Shown here: in pieces, positions 26,055-35,476 of the stretch | How the letters are laid out: each line of letters begins with the position of its first letter | Numbering within the stretch: the first letter of the stretch is position 1 | NCBI RefSeq assembly: GCF_030317145.1 | Contig: NZ_JASZYE010000001.1 | Coordinates: 682,001 to 746,000, forward strand | DNA from: Variovorax flavidus | Lineage (GTDB): Bacteria > Pseudomonadota > Gammaproteobacteria > Burkholderiales > Burkholderiaceae_C | DNA: 64,000 nucleotides | Direction of reading: 5' to 3' | Made by a program: the position numbers and the translations under genes | The notes under the pieces: model-generated | Told to the model about the DNA's origin: nothing | Seen by the model: the letters and a program-made list of their open reading frames with translations, nothing else | The model's database searches: none

Positions 26055-27047
26055 TTACTTGGCCGGGCACTTGTCCAGGTTCGTCGGGACGCACTCGTCG
26101 AGGCCCGTGTAGAGCGGATCGTTCACCTTCTTGCCGTTGATCAGGTCGATCAGCACGGCCGGCGCGCGGTGGCCCATCTCGAAGGGCCGCTGGCCGACTT
26201 GCACATGGCTGCGGCCGGCCTTCAGCGCATCTAGCTGCGGCGGCAGCGTGTCGCCCGCAACGATGATCAGCTCCTTGGACTTGAGCTTGGGCATCACTTG
26301 GTCGGTCACCTGTGCATAGGCCTGCGGGCCGAACTGCGCCCAGCCGCCGACGAGGATGAACGCATTGAGCTTCGGATTCTTCGTGAACACATCGGCCATC
26401 TGCTGGTTGGCGAGGTCGATCTGGTCGTTCGTGAAGAGCGGGCAGCCGGCAATCTCGGTCCATCCGCCTTCGCCCTTGAGCCGGTCGATGCCCTTCTTGC
26501 CGCTGATGGTGTCGCGGAAGCCCGCCGCGCGCGCGTTGATGTTGTCGGCCGCCACGTTGCCGAGCTGCATGCAGACCGTGCCGCCCTTGGCGTTGAGTTC
26601 CTTCAGGTGCTTGGCCATCAGCACCCCCATGTCGTAATTGTTGGTGCCGAGATAGGTCTTGCGCTGGGCCCGGTCGGCCGCCGCGAGATCGGCGTCGATC
26701 GTCATGATCGGCATCTTCGGGCTCTTGGCCTTGAGCATCGTGGCCATGGCCGGCGCGTTCGACGGCGAGATGGCGATGCCCGCAACGCCCTTGTTGATCA
26801 GGTCCTCGACGATCTGCACTTCGCCCGCCTCGTCGGCGCTGGATGCCGGGCCGGTGTAGAGGCAGGTGTATTCGGAGCTGGCGTTCTCCTTGTTCCAGAG
26901 GGCGCACCCGTCACCGAGCACGGTGAAGAAAGGGTTGTCCAACCCTTTCACGACGACGGCGAGTGTCTTCTTCTGGGCCAGCGCCGGAGCGGCGGCGAAC
27001 AGAGCGACCAGGGTGGCGCCGACAACCATGAGAACCGACTTCTTCAT
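26055..27047 (-). CDS. Sugar ABC transporter substrate-binding protein
   Basis: A 330-residue periplasmic binding protein of the ribose-binding type. AAGGAGACGC precedes ATG 27047, and the signal MKKSVLMVVGATLVALFAAA with cleavage at ALAQ follows. The mature part starts KKTLAVVVKGLDNPFFTVLG, the first-strand pattern of the family, and has AGIAISPSNAPAMATML and MPIMTIDADLAAAD. Several cysteines occur (for example at YTCLYTG and DECVPTNLDKCP) that may form disulfides. First gene of the three-gene importer. Confidence 0.92.
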   Translation of the reverse strand: MKKSVLMVVGATLVALFAAAPALAQKKTLAVVVKGLDNPFFTVLGDGCALWNKENASSEYTCLYTGPASSADEAGEVQIVEDLINKGVAGIAISPSNAPAMATMLKAKSPKMPIMTIDADLAAADRAQRKTYLGTNNYDMGVLMAKHLKELNAKGGTVCMQLGNVAADNINARAAGFRDTISGKKGIDRLKGEGGWTEIAGCPLFTNDQIDLANQQMADVFTKNPKLNAFILVGGWAQFGPQAYAQVTDQVMPKLKSKELIIVAGDTLPPQLDALKAGRSHVQVGQRPFEMGHRAPAVLIDLINGKKVNDPLYTGLDECVPTNLDKCPAK

Positions 27048-27149
27048 TGCGCGTCTCCTTCGTTGTGGATTTGCACTGTCGATCACTCTTGCACCGCGGG
27101 CCTGCTGCGGCATCTCCTGCGGGCTGGCTGCGGCCCAAGAGGAGCCCGA

Positions 27150-29006
27150 CTATAGGACTGGCCCCTGGGCCTGTCGAGCGTGATGACCCGCAGGTTCCGC
27201 CGCCGCGCATTGCACTGCAACAGACGCCGGCACGGCGATCGTCATGTCGAGCAGCATCTGCGCCATGCCCTTGCCGAGCGGGTCCATTCGCATCGACGAT
27301 GGGCCGCCGCCGTCCAGCGCGTCGTGCAGCACAAGATTCATCGACGCGGTGCCCGGCAGATAGAAGCGCTCGACCGGCCCATGGACGAGGTGCGAGAAGT
27401 AGTCGCGCACGGAATGTTCGCTCACCCGGTCCCACAGCAGCGGCAGCCATTCGGGCCGACGCGCGACCAGGCCGATGTTGGAGAGATCTCCCTTGTCGCC
27501 GCTGCGCGCCCAGGCGAGCTGGATGAGGCGCACTTCCTCCTGCGGCTCGCCGGGATCTTCATAGGGAGGGGGAAGCTCGATGGCAGGGGCCTCTGCGTCG
27601 CCGCCCACTTGCGGCATCGACAGGGGGTGGCGCTCGCCATCAAGCAGGAAGGCCAGCGGAACCGCTGGCTTGTCGAGCAGGAAGGAGAAGGGCTTGATCA
27701 AGGGCGATACCGCAGGACGACCTCCGCCGGGGCCCGTCGTACCCGGCGCCCACGAGGTGCCGGCCGGCGCGATCTCGCGCGCGAACATGGCGAGCGCCGC
27801 CTTTTGCGGATGATTCGCCACCACGCGCATCGTGGCCTCGCGCACGCTGCGCGTCCGCGCATGGGGGCCGTACAGCGACTCTGATCCGATCACCTCGACA
27901 TGGGTCGAAGTGAAGGGCGGCTGGCCGCTCTCGCGCAGGATGCGGCTGGTGCGCTCGATGATCGCCTCGGCCGTGCGCCGCGCCTTCCGCTCGGCGTCGA
28001 TGCCGATGATCACCAGGCTGCCCGCGCAGCGAAAGCCATCGAGCTGGGTCGCTGAAACCTTGTAGGTCGGGGAGGGCGCGCGCCCCTTCGCGCCGCTGAC
28101 GCGCACGCGGTTGTCCGCCTGCTGCTCGATCACGACATGACGGAAGTCGCATGTCACCTCGGGCAGCATGTAGGCGGCGGGGTCGCCGATCTCGTACAGC
28201 ATCTGCTCCGCGACGGCGGCGCGGATCACCTTGCCTCCCGTGCCCACCGGCTTGGTGACGACGAAGCTGCCATCGGCATGGCACTCCACGATCGGGTAGC
28301 CCATGTTCGCCCAGTCGGGGATGTCTTCCCAATCCGTGTGCAGGCCGCCGGTCGCCTGGCATCCGCATTCGATGATGTGGCCCGCGAGGCTGCCGCAGGC
28401 CAGCAGGTCGAAGTCGTCGCTGGTCCAGCCGAACTCGTGCATCAGCGGGCCGAGGGTGACGGCGCTGTCGACGCAGCGTCCGGTGATCACCACATCGGCC
28501 CCTGCGGCCAGCGCTTCCGCGATCGGCAGGGCACCGAGATAGGCGTTGGCGCTCAGCACCTTCTCGGGCAGTTGTTCGCCGGTGTACATGTCAGCCACGC
28601 CGCGCTCGCGCAGCGCCGGCATCTGCCCGCTGACGTCGTCGCCTTCGACGACGGCAATACGCAGCGAAATGCCCTCGGCCTCTGCCAGCGCCCGCAGCGC
28701 ATCGGCACATCCCTGCGGGTTGATGCCGCCCGCGTTGCTGACCACCTTGATTCCCTGGCGCTTGACCTCGCCGAGCACTGACTTCATTGCGATATCGACG
28801 AAGTCCGTCGCGTAGCCCAGCTCGGGCTTCCTGGCCCGCGCCGCCGCAAGAATGGACATGGTCGTCTCGGCCAGGTAGTCGAACACCAGGTAGTCGAGCC
28901 GGCCCAGCTTCACCAGTTGCGGCGCAGCCACCATGCTGTCGCCCCAGAAGCCCGAGGCGCCGCCGATGCGGACGATCTTCTGTGCGGCTGCGTCGCTCGT
29001 GCTCAT
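27150..29006 (-). CDS. AtuA-family protein (DUF1446)
   Basis: A 618-residue protein. Residues about 10-460 form the DUF1446 domain (VRIGGASGFWGDSMVAAPQL, VSNAGGINPQGCADALRALA, VVITGRCVDSAVTLGPLMHE). Residues about 505-600 form the small AtuA-like C-terminal domain (LIQLAWARSGDKGDLSNIGL), which is a separate gene in some species. AtuA is encoded in the acyclic terpene utilisation cluster of Pseudomonas beside geranyl-CoA carboxylase; its chemistry is unsettled. Here it is divergent from an acyl-CoA dehydrogenase and both carboxylase subunits, which supports a shared branched-acyl pathway. It points towards the sugar ABC genes, 102 nt away. Confidence 0.9.
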   Translation of the reverse strand: MSTSDAAAQKIVRIGGASGFWGDSMVAAPQLVKLGRLDYLVFDYLAETTMSILAAARARKPELGYATDFVDIAMKSVLGEVKRQGIKVVSNAGGINPQGCADALRALAEAEGISLRIAVVEGDDVSGQMPALRERGVADMYTGEQLPEKVLSANAYLGALPIAEALAAGADVVITGRCVDSAVTLGPLMHEFGWTSDDFDLLACGSLAGHIIECGCQATGGLHTDWEDIPDWANMGYPIVECHADGSFVVTKPVGTGGKVIRAAVAEQMLYEIGDPAAYMLPEVTCDFRHVVIEQQADNRVRVSGAKGRAPSPTYKVSATQLDGFRCAGSLVIIGIDAERKARRTAEAIIERTSRILRESGQPPFTSTHVEVIGSESLYGPHARTRSVREATMRVVANHPQKAALAMFAREIAPAGTSWAPGTTGPGGGRPAVSPLIKPFSFLLDKPAVPLAFLLDGERHPLSMPQVGGDAEAPAIELPPPYEDPGEPQEEVRLIQLAWARSGDKGDLSNIGLVARRPEWLPLLWDRVSEHSVRDYFSHLVHGPVERFYLPGTASMNLVLHDALDGGGPSSMRMDPLGKGMAQMLLDMTIAVPASVAVQCAAAEPAGHHARQAQGPVL

Positions 29007-29149
29007 GGGTCTTTTCCTGGCTGAAGGGATACGTTCAGCTTATCGGGCTGCACCTCGAAAAGCTTGTGCCAAGTCGCTACGCCGTAGCCACTCCGCGCAA
29101 GACCGTGATGAGGGCAGTCGCTAGCCTCCTGGGCCATGAGGAGTCATCG

Positions 29150-30325
29150 ATGGAATTCCTGGATGCGCCGCCGCTGCCTTTCTATTTCAGTCCCGATCAC
29201 GAGCAGTTCCGGGCCAGCCTGCGCGAGTTCGTTGCACGCGAGATCACGCCCTTCGTGAACGCGTGGGACGAGGCCGAGACCTTTCCGCGCTCTCTCTACG
29301 CACGCGCCGCCGAGATGGGCGTCCTCGGCCTGAACTACCCCGAGGAATACGGCGGCACGCCGGCGGACCTTTTCTACCAGATCGTGGTGGCGGAGGAGTT
29401 CGCCCGCTGCGGCTGCGGTGGCGTGCAGGCGTCGATCAACTCGCACAGCATCGCACTGCCGCCCATCCTGGCCGCCGGCAGCGATGCGCTCAAGCGCCGC
29501 GTCCTCCCGCCGGTGCTCGCGGGGCAGAAGATCGCCGCCCTGGCCGTGACGGAGCCTTCAGGCGGCTCCGACGTCGCCAGCCTTCGCACCACCGCGATCC
29601 GGGACGGCAGCCACTACGTCGTGAACGGCGAGAAGACCTTCATCACCTCGGGCATCCGCGCCGATTTCATCACGACCGCCGTGCGGACCGACCCCGCCAG
29701 CAAAGGCGCAGGCGGCATCTCCGTGCTGGTGATCGACGGCGACACGCCGGGCCTGACGCGCACGCCGCTGAAGAAGATGGGCTGGTGGAGTTCCGACACC
29801 GCACACCTGCGCTTCGACAACTGCCGCGTCCCCGTCGCCCATCTCGTGGGCGAGGAGAACCGAGGGTTCAAGACCTTCATGAACAACTTCAACGCCGAGC
29901 GGCTCTTCATGTCGGCGCTCGCGTGCGGGATGGCCGAGGTCTGCCTGAAGGAGGCAGTCGACTGGACGCGCCAACGCATTTCCTTCGGGACGCCGCTGTC
30001 GGAGCGACAGGTCGTGCGACACAAGCTCATGGACATGACCCTGCGCATCGATGCGGCCCGCACCCTCGTCTACGACCTGACCTACCGCATCCAGCACCAG
30101 TTGGACGACCCGGCCCGGCTGGTGGCGCGCGTGTGCCTGGCGAAGGTCCAGGCGACGCAGGCGATGCAGTTCTGTGCCGATCAGGCCGTGCAGCTGCTGG
30201 GCGGCATGGGCTACATGCGCGGCACGCAGAGCGAACGCATCTACCGCGAAGTGAAGGTGATGATGATCGGCGGCGGCTCTGAAGAAGTGATGAAGGATCT
30301 GGCTGCCCGGCAACTGGGCGTATAG
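29150..30325 (+). CDS. Acyl-CoA dehydrogenase, isovaleryl/citronellyl-CoA type
   Basis: A 391-residue flavoenzyme that forms the alpha,beta-double bond of an acyl-CoA and passes electrons to ETF. Typical stretches are LAVTEPSGGSDVASLRTTAI (FAD/substrate contacts) and QLLGGMGYMRGTQSERIYRE. The catalytic base seems to lie at Glu250 in NNFNAERLFMSAL, the site used by isovaleryl-CoA and long-chain enzymes, because the usual C-terminal EGT site reads MMIGGGSEEV. That favours a branched substrate. GAGGAG 7 nt before ATG 29150 sets the start; ATG 29108 is possible. First gene of a three-gene operon with the carboxylase. Confidence 0.92.
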   Translation: MEFLDAPPLPFYFSPDHEQFRASLREFVAREITPFVNAWDEAETFPRSLYARAAEMGVLGLNYPEEYGGTPADLFYQIVVAEEFARCGCGGVQASINSHSIALPPILAAGSDALKRRVLPPVLAGQKIAALAVTEPSGGSDVASLRTTAIRDGSHYVVNGEKTFITSGIRADFITTAVRTDPASKGAGGISVLVIDGDTPGLTRTPLKKMGWWSSDTAHLRFDNCRVPVAHLVGEENRGFKTFMNNFNAERLFMSALACGMAEVCLKEAVDWTRQRISFGTPLSERQVVRHKLMDMTLRIDAARTLVYDLTYRIQHQLDDPARLVARVCLAKVQATQAMQFCADQAVQLLGGMGYMRGTQSERIYREVKVMMIGGGSEEVMKDLAARQLGV

Positions 30326-30344
30326 GAAGACAAGGCAACGGCAC

Positions 30345-31964
30345 ATGGCAACCATCGAATCCAACATCTCCACCGCCAGCGAGGTCTTCCAGGCGAACCG
30401 CGAGGGCATGCTGGCCTTGATCGAGCGCGTGCGCGGCTATGAGGAACGCAGCGCCGCGACCTCGGCCAGATCGCGCGAGCGCTTCGAGAAGCGGGGGCAA
30501 CTGCTGCCGCGCGAGCGCCTTTCGCTGTTGCTCGACCCGGGCACGCCTTTCCTGCCGATCTGCTCGCTCGCAGGGCTGGGCCTGGACAACCCCGACCTGG
30601 AGAAGAGCGTTCCCGGAGGCGGGGTCATCAGCGGCATCGGCTGGGTGTCGGGTGTGCGCGTCATGGTGAACGCTTCGGATTCGGGCATCGATGCCGGTGC
30701 CTTGCAGCCGATGGGTATTCCAAAGCAATTGCGCGTGCAGGAACTGGCGCTCGAGAACAAGTTGCCCTACGTGCAACTGGTCGAAAGCGCGGGCGCCAAC
30801 CTCATGACCTACAAGGTCGAGGAATTCGTGACGGGCGGCAGCCTGTTCCGCAATCTGGCACGCATGTCGGCGGCCGGCTTGCCGGTGATCACCGTCACCC
30901 ACGGTTCCTCCACGGCTGGGGGCGCCTATCAGACAGGCCTGTCGGACTACATCGTGATGGTGCGGGACCGCTCGCGGGCCTTTCTCGCGGGGCCGCCGCT
31001 GCTCAAGGCCGCCACCGGCGAAATCGCGACCGAGGAAGAACTGGGCGGCGCGGTGATGCACACCTCGATCTCCGGCCTCGGCGACTACCTGGCGGAGGAC
31101 GATCGCGACGCCATCCGCATCGCGCGCGAGATCCTCGCCCACATCGACTGGCACCGCGACATGCCGCCCGAGCGCATGTGCGACTTCAAGCCGCCTCGCT
31201 ACGACGCCGAGGAACTCCTGGGCATCATGCCCATGGACCCCAAGCGCCCGGTGGACATGAAAGAGGTGATCGCCCGTATCGCCGACGACTCCGAATTCCT
31301 GGAGTTCGGCGAGAACTACGGCAGCGCCACGGTGGTCGGCCACTTCAAGATCGAAGGGCTGCCGGTCGGCGTCGTCACGAACAACGGTCCCATCGACCCG
31401 GCGGGCGCCACCAAGGCCACCCACTTCATCCAGGCCTGCTGCCAGTCGAAGACGCCAATCCTCTACCTCAACAACACAACGGGCTACATCGTCGGCAAGG
31501 ACTACGAGGAGGCCGGCATCATCAAGCACGGCTCCAAGATGATCCAGGCCGTGACCAATGCGACGGTGCCGCAGATCACGATCTACTGTGGCGCATCTTT
31601 CGGCGCAGGCAACTACGGCATGTGCGGCCGCGGCTTTCATCCGCGCTTCTGCTTCTCCTGGCCGAACGCCAAGACGGCCGTGATGGGCGGCGAGCAGGCC
31701 GCCAGGACGATGGCCATCGTGACCGAGGCGGCTATGAAGCGAAAAGGCGAGGTCGACCAGGCCAAGCTCGACGAACTGGAGCGCCGCATCATCGACCGCT
31801 TCGACAGCCAGATGAGCGTGTTCACCACCAGCGCGCGCGTGCTGGACGACGGCGTCATCGATCCGCGCGACACCCGGGCCGTGCTCGCCAAGGTGCTGGC
31901 GATCTGCCGGGAAGCGGAGCTGCGCCAGCCTCAGCCGATGCAGTTTTCCGTCGCTCGGCCGTGA
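30345..31964 (+). CDS. Acyl-CoA carboxylase, carboxyltransferase (beta) subunit
   Basis: A 539-residue carboxyltransferase of the methylcrotonyl/geranyl-CoA carboxylase group, moving CO2 from biotin to the gamma carbon of an unsaturated acyl-CoA. Both crotonase-like halves are present: acyl-CoA site VTHGSSTAGGAYQTGLSDYI and biotin site CGASFGAGNYGMCGRGFHPR with SWPNAKTAVMGGEQAARTM. It starts 19 nt after the dehydrogenase gene and is followed at once by the biotin carboxylase gene. The pair could be methylcrotonyl-CoA (leucine) or geranyl-CoA (terpene) carboxylase; AtuA nearby leans to the second or to another branched substrate. Confidence 0.93.
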   Translation: MATIESNISTASEVFQANREGMLALIERVRGYEERSAATSARSRERFEKRGQLLPRERLSLLLDPGTPFLPICSLAGLGLDNPDLEKSVPGGGVISGIGWVSGVRVMVNASDSGIDAGALQPMGIPKQLRVQELALENKLPYVQLVESAGANLMTYKVEEFVTGGSLFRNLARMSAAGLPVITVTHGSSTAGGAYQTGLSDYIVMVRDRSRAFLAGPPLLKAATGEIATEEELGGAVMHTSISGLGDYLAEDDRDAIRIAREILAHIDWHRDMPPERMCDFKPPRYDAEELLGIMPMDPKRPVDMKEVIARIADDSEFLEFGENYGSATVVGHFKIEGLPVGVVTNNGPIDPAGATKATHFIQACCQSKTPILYLNNTTGYIVGKDYEEAGIIKHGSKMIQAVTNATVPQITIYCGASFGAGNYGMCGRGFHPRFCFSWPNAKTAVMGGEQAARTMAIVTEAAMKRKGEVDQAKLDELERRIIDRFDSQMSVFTTSARVLDDGVIDPRDTRAVLAKVLAICREAELRQPQPMQFSVARP

Positions 31965-31965
31965 C

Positions 31966-34011
31966 ATGACTCGCCCCGAGTCTTCGCGCACTTCGTTCGA
32001 GATGCAGATGAACCCAAGCCCTTTCCACAAGATCCTCATCGCCAACCGCGGCGAGATTGCGCTGCGGATCATCCGCAGCGCCCGCGCCCTCGGCTATCGC
32101 ACGGTGGCCGTGTATTCGACGGCCGATGCACGTGCGCGGCATGTGCAGGAAGCCGACCAGGCGGTCTGCATCGGCGAGCCGTTGCCGGCGCAGTCATACC
32201 TGCGCATCCCGGCGCTCATCGAGGCGGCCCGGCTCACCGGCGCCGATGCGGTGCATCCGGGCTATGGCTTCCTCGCCGAGAACGGCGACTTCGCCCAGGC
32301 CTGCAAGGACGCCGGGCTGGTCTTCATCGGTCCGTCCCCCGAGGCCATCGTCAAGATGGGCCACAAGGCGGGCGCCAAGTCGTTGATGCAAGCGGCGGGC
32401 GTGCCCTGCATTCCCGGCTATCAGGGTGACCACCAGGGTGAGGAACGCCTGGCAGCCGAGGCCGGGCGCATCGGCTTCCCCGTGATGATCAAGGCGGCAG
32501 CCGGCGGAGGAGGGCGCGGCATGCGGCTCGTTCCTTCGGCGGCCGAGTTTGCGGAACTGCTGCGCAGTGCACGCTCTGAAGCGCAGGGCGCATTCGGCAA
32601 TCCCGAGATGATCCTGGAGCGTGCGATCGTGGCGCCGCGCCACATCGAGATCCAGATCTTCGCCGACCGCTACGGCCATGCCATCCATCTCGGCGAGCGC
32701 GATTGCTCGGTGCAGCGCCGCCACCAGAAGCTCATCGAGGAAGCGCCTTCGCCGGCGGTGGGGACGGAACTGCGTGCGCGCATGGGCGCGACCGCAATCG
32801 CCGCGGTCCAGGCCATCCGCTACGAAGGCGCGGGCACGCTGGAATTCCTGCTCGACGCGGAGGGCAAGTTCTATTTCATGGAGATGAACACGCGGCTGCA
32901 GGTCGAGCATCCGGTGACCGAGGCGATCACCGGGCTGGATCTCGTCGAACTGCAATTGCGCATTGCGGCGGGCGAACCGCTGCCGCTGACGCAGGACCAG
33001 GTGCAGTTCAACGGACATGCCATCGAGGTGCGGCTGTGCGCAGAGGACGCCGGCGACGGTTTCGTGCCGCAGAGCGGGACCATGGCGTTGTGGAGGATGC
33101 CGACCGGGCTGCGGGTGGAGGACGCGCTCCAGTCGGGCGCCGACATCCCACCGTTCTACGACTCGATGATCGCCAAGGTCATCAGCCACGGCCGCACGCG
33201 CGACGAGGCGCGCCGCAAGCTGGCTGCGGGCCTGCAAGACACCGTGGCACTGGGCGTGACGACCAACCAGGCTTTTCTGGGACGCTGCCTGGAGCACCCG
33301 GTCTTTGCCGAAGGCGGCGCGACCACGGCCTTCATCGCGCAGCACGAGCACGCGCTGCTCGCGGCTGACCCTGTCGTGCAGGGCCGCGCGGCAGCCCTTG
33401 CGGCGGTGCTTCTATACGAAACCGGCGGTGATCGTCGGCACAAGCCAGCGGCCCGGCGCCTGGCGCACAGCCTGCCGATCTCGCTGCGCTTCGACATCGG
33501 CGGCCAAACGTCGGATGCCAGCATCACGGTGACGCGCGACCGTTGCTTCAACGTGAGCATCGCCGGGCAAAGCTTCGCGATCGGTCTCGTCGAGCTGGCT
33601 GACGTCTCTGCCCGCTTCATCTGCGACGGCGTGCAGGAGAAAGCCGGCTTTCACCGCGACGGGGCGACCTTGTGGCTGCACTACCGCGGCGTGCCCGTGC
33701 GGGTGGCAGACCGGACGCGCTCGGCTTCCCGGCGCCAGGGCGAGGCGGTCGGTGACGGCAAGCTGCGCGCATCGATGAACGGGCGGGTGGTCGCGGTCAT
33801 GGTCGGCATCGGCGACACGGTGCAGGCGGGCCAGCCCATCATCACGCTGGAGGCCATGAAGATGGAGCACGTCCACTCGGCCCCGATCGCTGGGAAAGTC
33901 ACTGCACTGCACGTCGCAACCGGCGATCAGATCGCGGCGAGCCGCATCGTGGCCGAAATAGAGGCTGTGGCGCCGGAGGCCGCAGCGACGGAGATCAGCC
34001 GGGCGGATTGA
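31966..34011 (+). CDS. Acyl-CoA carboxylase, biotin carboxylase/carrier (alpha) subunit
   Basis: A 681-residue protein that carboxylates its own biotin using ATP and bicarbonate. The biotin carboxylase part begins KILIANRGEIALRIIRSARA, with ATP-grasp loop KAAAGGGGRGMRLV-like at about residues 175-190, catalytic MEMNTRLQVEHPVTEAITGL, and ends near residue 460. The C-terminal biotinyl domain has Lys632 in LEAMKMEHVHSAP. ATG 31966 follows the previous stop after one base; ATG 32002 is an alternative and gives a tighter family N-terminus. Its last 17 nt overlap the convergent Asn-rich gene. Confidence 0.93.
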   Translation: MTRPESSRTSFEMQMNPSPFHKILIANRGEIALRIIRSARALGYRTVAVYSTADARARHVQEADQAVCIGEPLPAQSYLRIPALIEAARLTGADAVHPGYGFLAENGDFAQACKDAGLVFIGPSPEAIVKMGHKAGAKSLMQAAGVPCIPGYQGDHQGEERLAAEAGRIGFPVMIKAAAGGGGRGMRLVPSAAEFAELLRSARSEAQGAFGNPEMILERAIVAPRHIEIQIFADRYGHAIHLGERDCSVQRRHQKLIEEAPSPAVGTELRARMGATAIAAVQAIRYEGAGTLEFLLDAEGKFYFMEMNTRLQVEHPVTEAITGLDLVELQLRIAAGEPLPLTQDQVQFNGHAIEVRLCAEDAGDGFVPQSGTMALWRMPTGLRVEDALQSGADIPPFYDSMIAKVISHGRTRDEARRKLAAGLQDTVALGVTTNQAFLGRCLEHPVFAEGGATTAFIAQHEHALLAADPVVQGRAAALAAVLLYETGGDRRHKPAARRLAHSLPISLRFDIGGQTSDASITVTRDRCFNVSIAGQSFAIGLVELADVSARFICDGVQEKAGFHRDGATLWLHYRGVPVRVADRTRSASRRQGEAVGDGKLRASMNGRVVAVMVGIGDTVQAGQPIITLEAMKMEHVHSAPIAGKVTALHVATGDQIAASRIVAEIEAVAPEAAATEISRAD

Positions 34012-34483
34012 CCACCACGTAGGTCACCTGCGATCCCGCGTACTGCGGCTGATACCACGCACCGCCGCAATTCTGGTAGGTGATGCCATTGACCACGGCT
34101 GCCGTGCATGACGGCGGCAGGGTGCGCACCATCGAACCCACGGCGGCGGCGGTGATGGCGACACCGGCCGTCACCGCCGCCGCCGTGGCCACCGGGTGGT
34201 AGTTATCGTCATACCGGCCGCCATTGACATTGACGTTGACGTTCCGGTTGACGTTCACGTTCGCATTGCGATTGACGTTCGTGTTGCGATTGACGTTCGT
34301 GTTCGTGGCCACGTTGCGGTTTGTGTTGACGTTGTGGTTGACGGACGTCCGTGCGCCGCCTCGAACCTGACGGTCCGCCTGGGCGTCCTTGACGAAGCCC
34401 ATGCCGCCGCACACGACCGCCGTGCTCAGCACGCAGCCCGTGATGATCGATGAAGCGCTGCCTGTGAATGCGTGCCGGGTCAT
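33995..34483 (-). CDS. Exported asparagine-rich repeat protein
   Basis: A 162-residue protein. The start at 34483 gives a signal-like N-terminus (SSIITGCVLSTAVVCGGMGF), perhaps lipidated. Residues about 48-88 are an Asn-Val/Asn-Arg repeat (NVNRNTNVNRNANVNVNR). Then come a hydrophobic glycine/alanine stretch (AVTAGVAITAAAVGSMV) and a small C-terminal domain with CTAAVVNGITYQNCGGAWYQ, whose two cysteines may pair; this tail resembles the DUF6515-like or outer-envelope glycine-zipper proteins, uncertainly. It is followed on the same strand by no gene; the DUF2092 gene lies just upstream and may be in one operon. Confidence 0.75.
   Translation of the reverse strand: MTRHAFTGSASSIITGCVLSTAVVCGGMGFVKDAQADRQVRGGARTSVNHNVNTNRNVATNTNVNRNTNVNRNANVNVNRNVNVNVNGGRYDDNYHPVATAAAVTAGVAITAAAVGSMVRTLPPSCTAAVVNGITYQNCGGAWYQPQYAGSQVTYVVVNPPG
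34223..34345 (-). repeat. Degenerate tandem repeat encoding Asn-rich segment
   Basis: Read on the plus strand, the unit is close to GTTGACGTTC with variants (GTTGCGATTGACGTTCGT), repeated about ten times. On the coding strand it gives Asn-Val, Asn-Arg and Asn-Thr dipeptides. Units keep a multiple of three, so the frame is held. Confidence 0.75.
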
Positions 34484-34503
34484 GGTGGCTCCTCGCGATG
34501 GTC

Positions 34504-35373
34504 TTACTTGCCGGGGGTGTCGAGCGTGCCGTCGACCTTCTGGATCACGATGCGCTGGCTGCCCGCCGGCGGCTTGAAGTCGAAGGTATTCGCGGCGAAC
34601 TTGGGCGCGAGGTTCCAGCGCATTAGCACCGAATGCTGAGGCCTCGCAGGGTCGGCGGTCGTGGTGATCAATAGCTTGCGCGGCACCGGCGTGCGCCCTT
34701 GCTCGATCCAGATCTGCCAGTCGAAACCGTCCTGCCGGAGCGCGAAATGATCGGTCAGGACGCCGTCGACCTGCGCGACGCCGAGAAAGTCCGCAGACCT
34801 GATGCCCGACGTGTCGACCTTGTCCGTGCCCCACGCGAAGAGGTCCGCGGCCGGCAGCTCGATGCCGTAGCGATCATTGAGGAGCGTGGCGACTTCCCTC
34901 AGAGTGGGCGGGGCCTGCACCGTCGCGTAGTACTTGGTCTGTGGATCGAAAAGGGTCGCGGTCCTGCCGTTGTAGACCAGTAGCTTGTGGTCGCCGCCGT
35001 CGTCGGCCATGTCCGCATGGATGCCGTTGGGCCGGCGTACTTTCAACCGGGATGACCGGCCGACCTGTGCAAGCTGGTCGTTGTCGAGCACGGCGTCGGT
35101 GGTCGAGCTCAACGTAACCTCGAAGCTCTTCAGAGTGCGCAGGAATGCGCCCATGCGATCGAGCGACTGGAGAACGCCCGGGTCCACCGTCGGCGCACTC
35201 GTTGCAGGCGACGCAGCGGCCCGTTGACCCGGCGCAGGGCTCGCAGCTTGCGCCGGTTTGCCCGCGGCAGCCGAAGCCGCTGGCGCTGCCGGCTGCTGCG
35301 CGCAGGAGATAAGGGCAAGAGACGTTGCAGCCGCGGCCATCCGCCAAGCCAAGGGTCCGGACATGAAGTTCAT
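34504..35373 (-). CDS. DUF2092-domain exported protein
   Basis: A 289-residue protein. The N-terminus MNFMSGPLAWRMAAAATSLA with ALISC looks like a lipoprotein signal; an Ala/Pro/Gln-rich linker (to about residue 65) follows. The main domain (about 65-285) shows DUF2092 features: LDRMGAFLRTLKSFEVTLSS, KVRRPNGIHADMADDGG and FDPQTKYYATVQAPPTLREV. The fold is LolA-like, so it may bind lipid or another hydrophobic ligand in the periplasm. It lies 20 nt upstream of the Asn-rich gene on the same strand, a likely operon; such pairs occur together in other proteobacteria. Confidence 0.85.
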   Translation of the reverse strand: MNFMSGPLAWRMAAAATSLALISCAQQPAAPAASAAAGKPAQAASPAPGQRAAASPATSAPTVDPGVLQSLDRMGAFLRTLKSFEVTLSSTTDAVLDNDQLAQVGRSSRLKVRRPNGIHADMADDGGDHKLLVYNGRTATLFDPQTKYYATVQAPPTLREVATLLNDRYGIELPAADLFAWGTDKVDTSGIRSADFLGVAQVDGVLTDHFALRQDGFDWQIWIEQGRTPVPRKLLITTTADPARPQHSVLMRWNLAPKFAANTFDFKPPAGSQRIVIQKVDGTLDTPGK

Positions 35374-35476
35374 CGAAGCCCCTTCCAGGAGACAGCCGCC
35401 ACACGCGACTTCCCCAAAACATACGGGCTACCGATGAGGAGCGCAATTGCCCTCTGGTGCAAATTGCTTCGACACG

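Noticed and set aside
26050..26907. Upstream extension of the sugar ATPase frame
   Set aside because: The extension overlaps the binding-protein gene and reads as Arg/Gly-rich shadow; ATG 26049 gives the normal ATPase N-terminus.
34223..34345. Repeat array considered as CRISPR
   Set aside because: The units are adjacent, degenerate and lie in a coding frame, with no unique spacers and no cas genes nearby.
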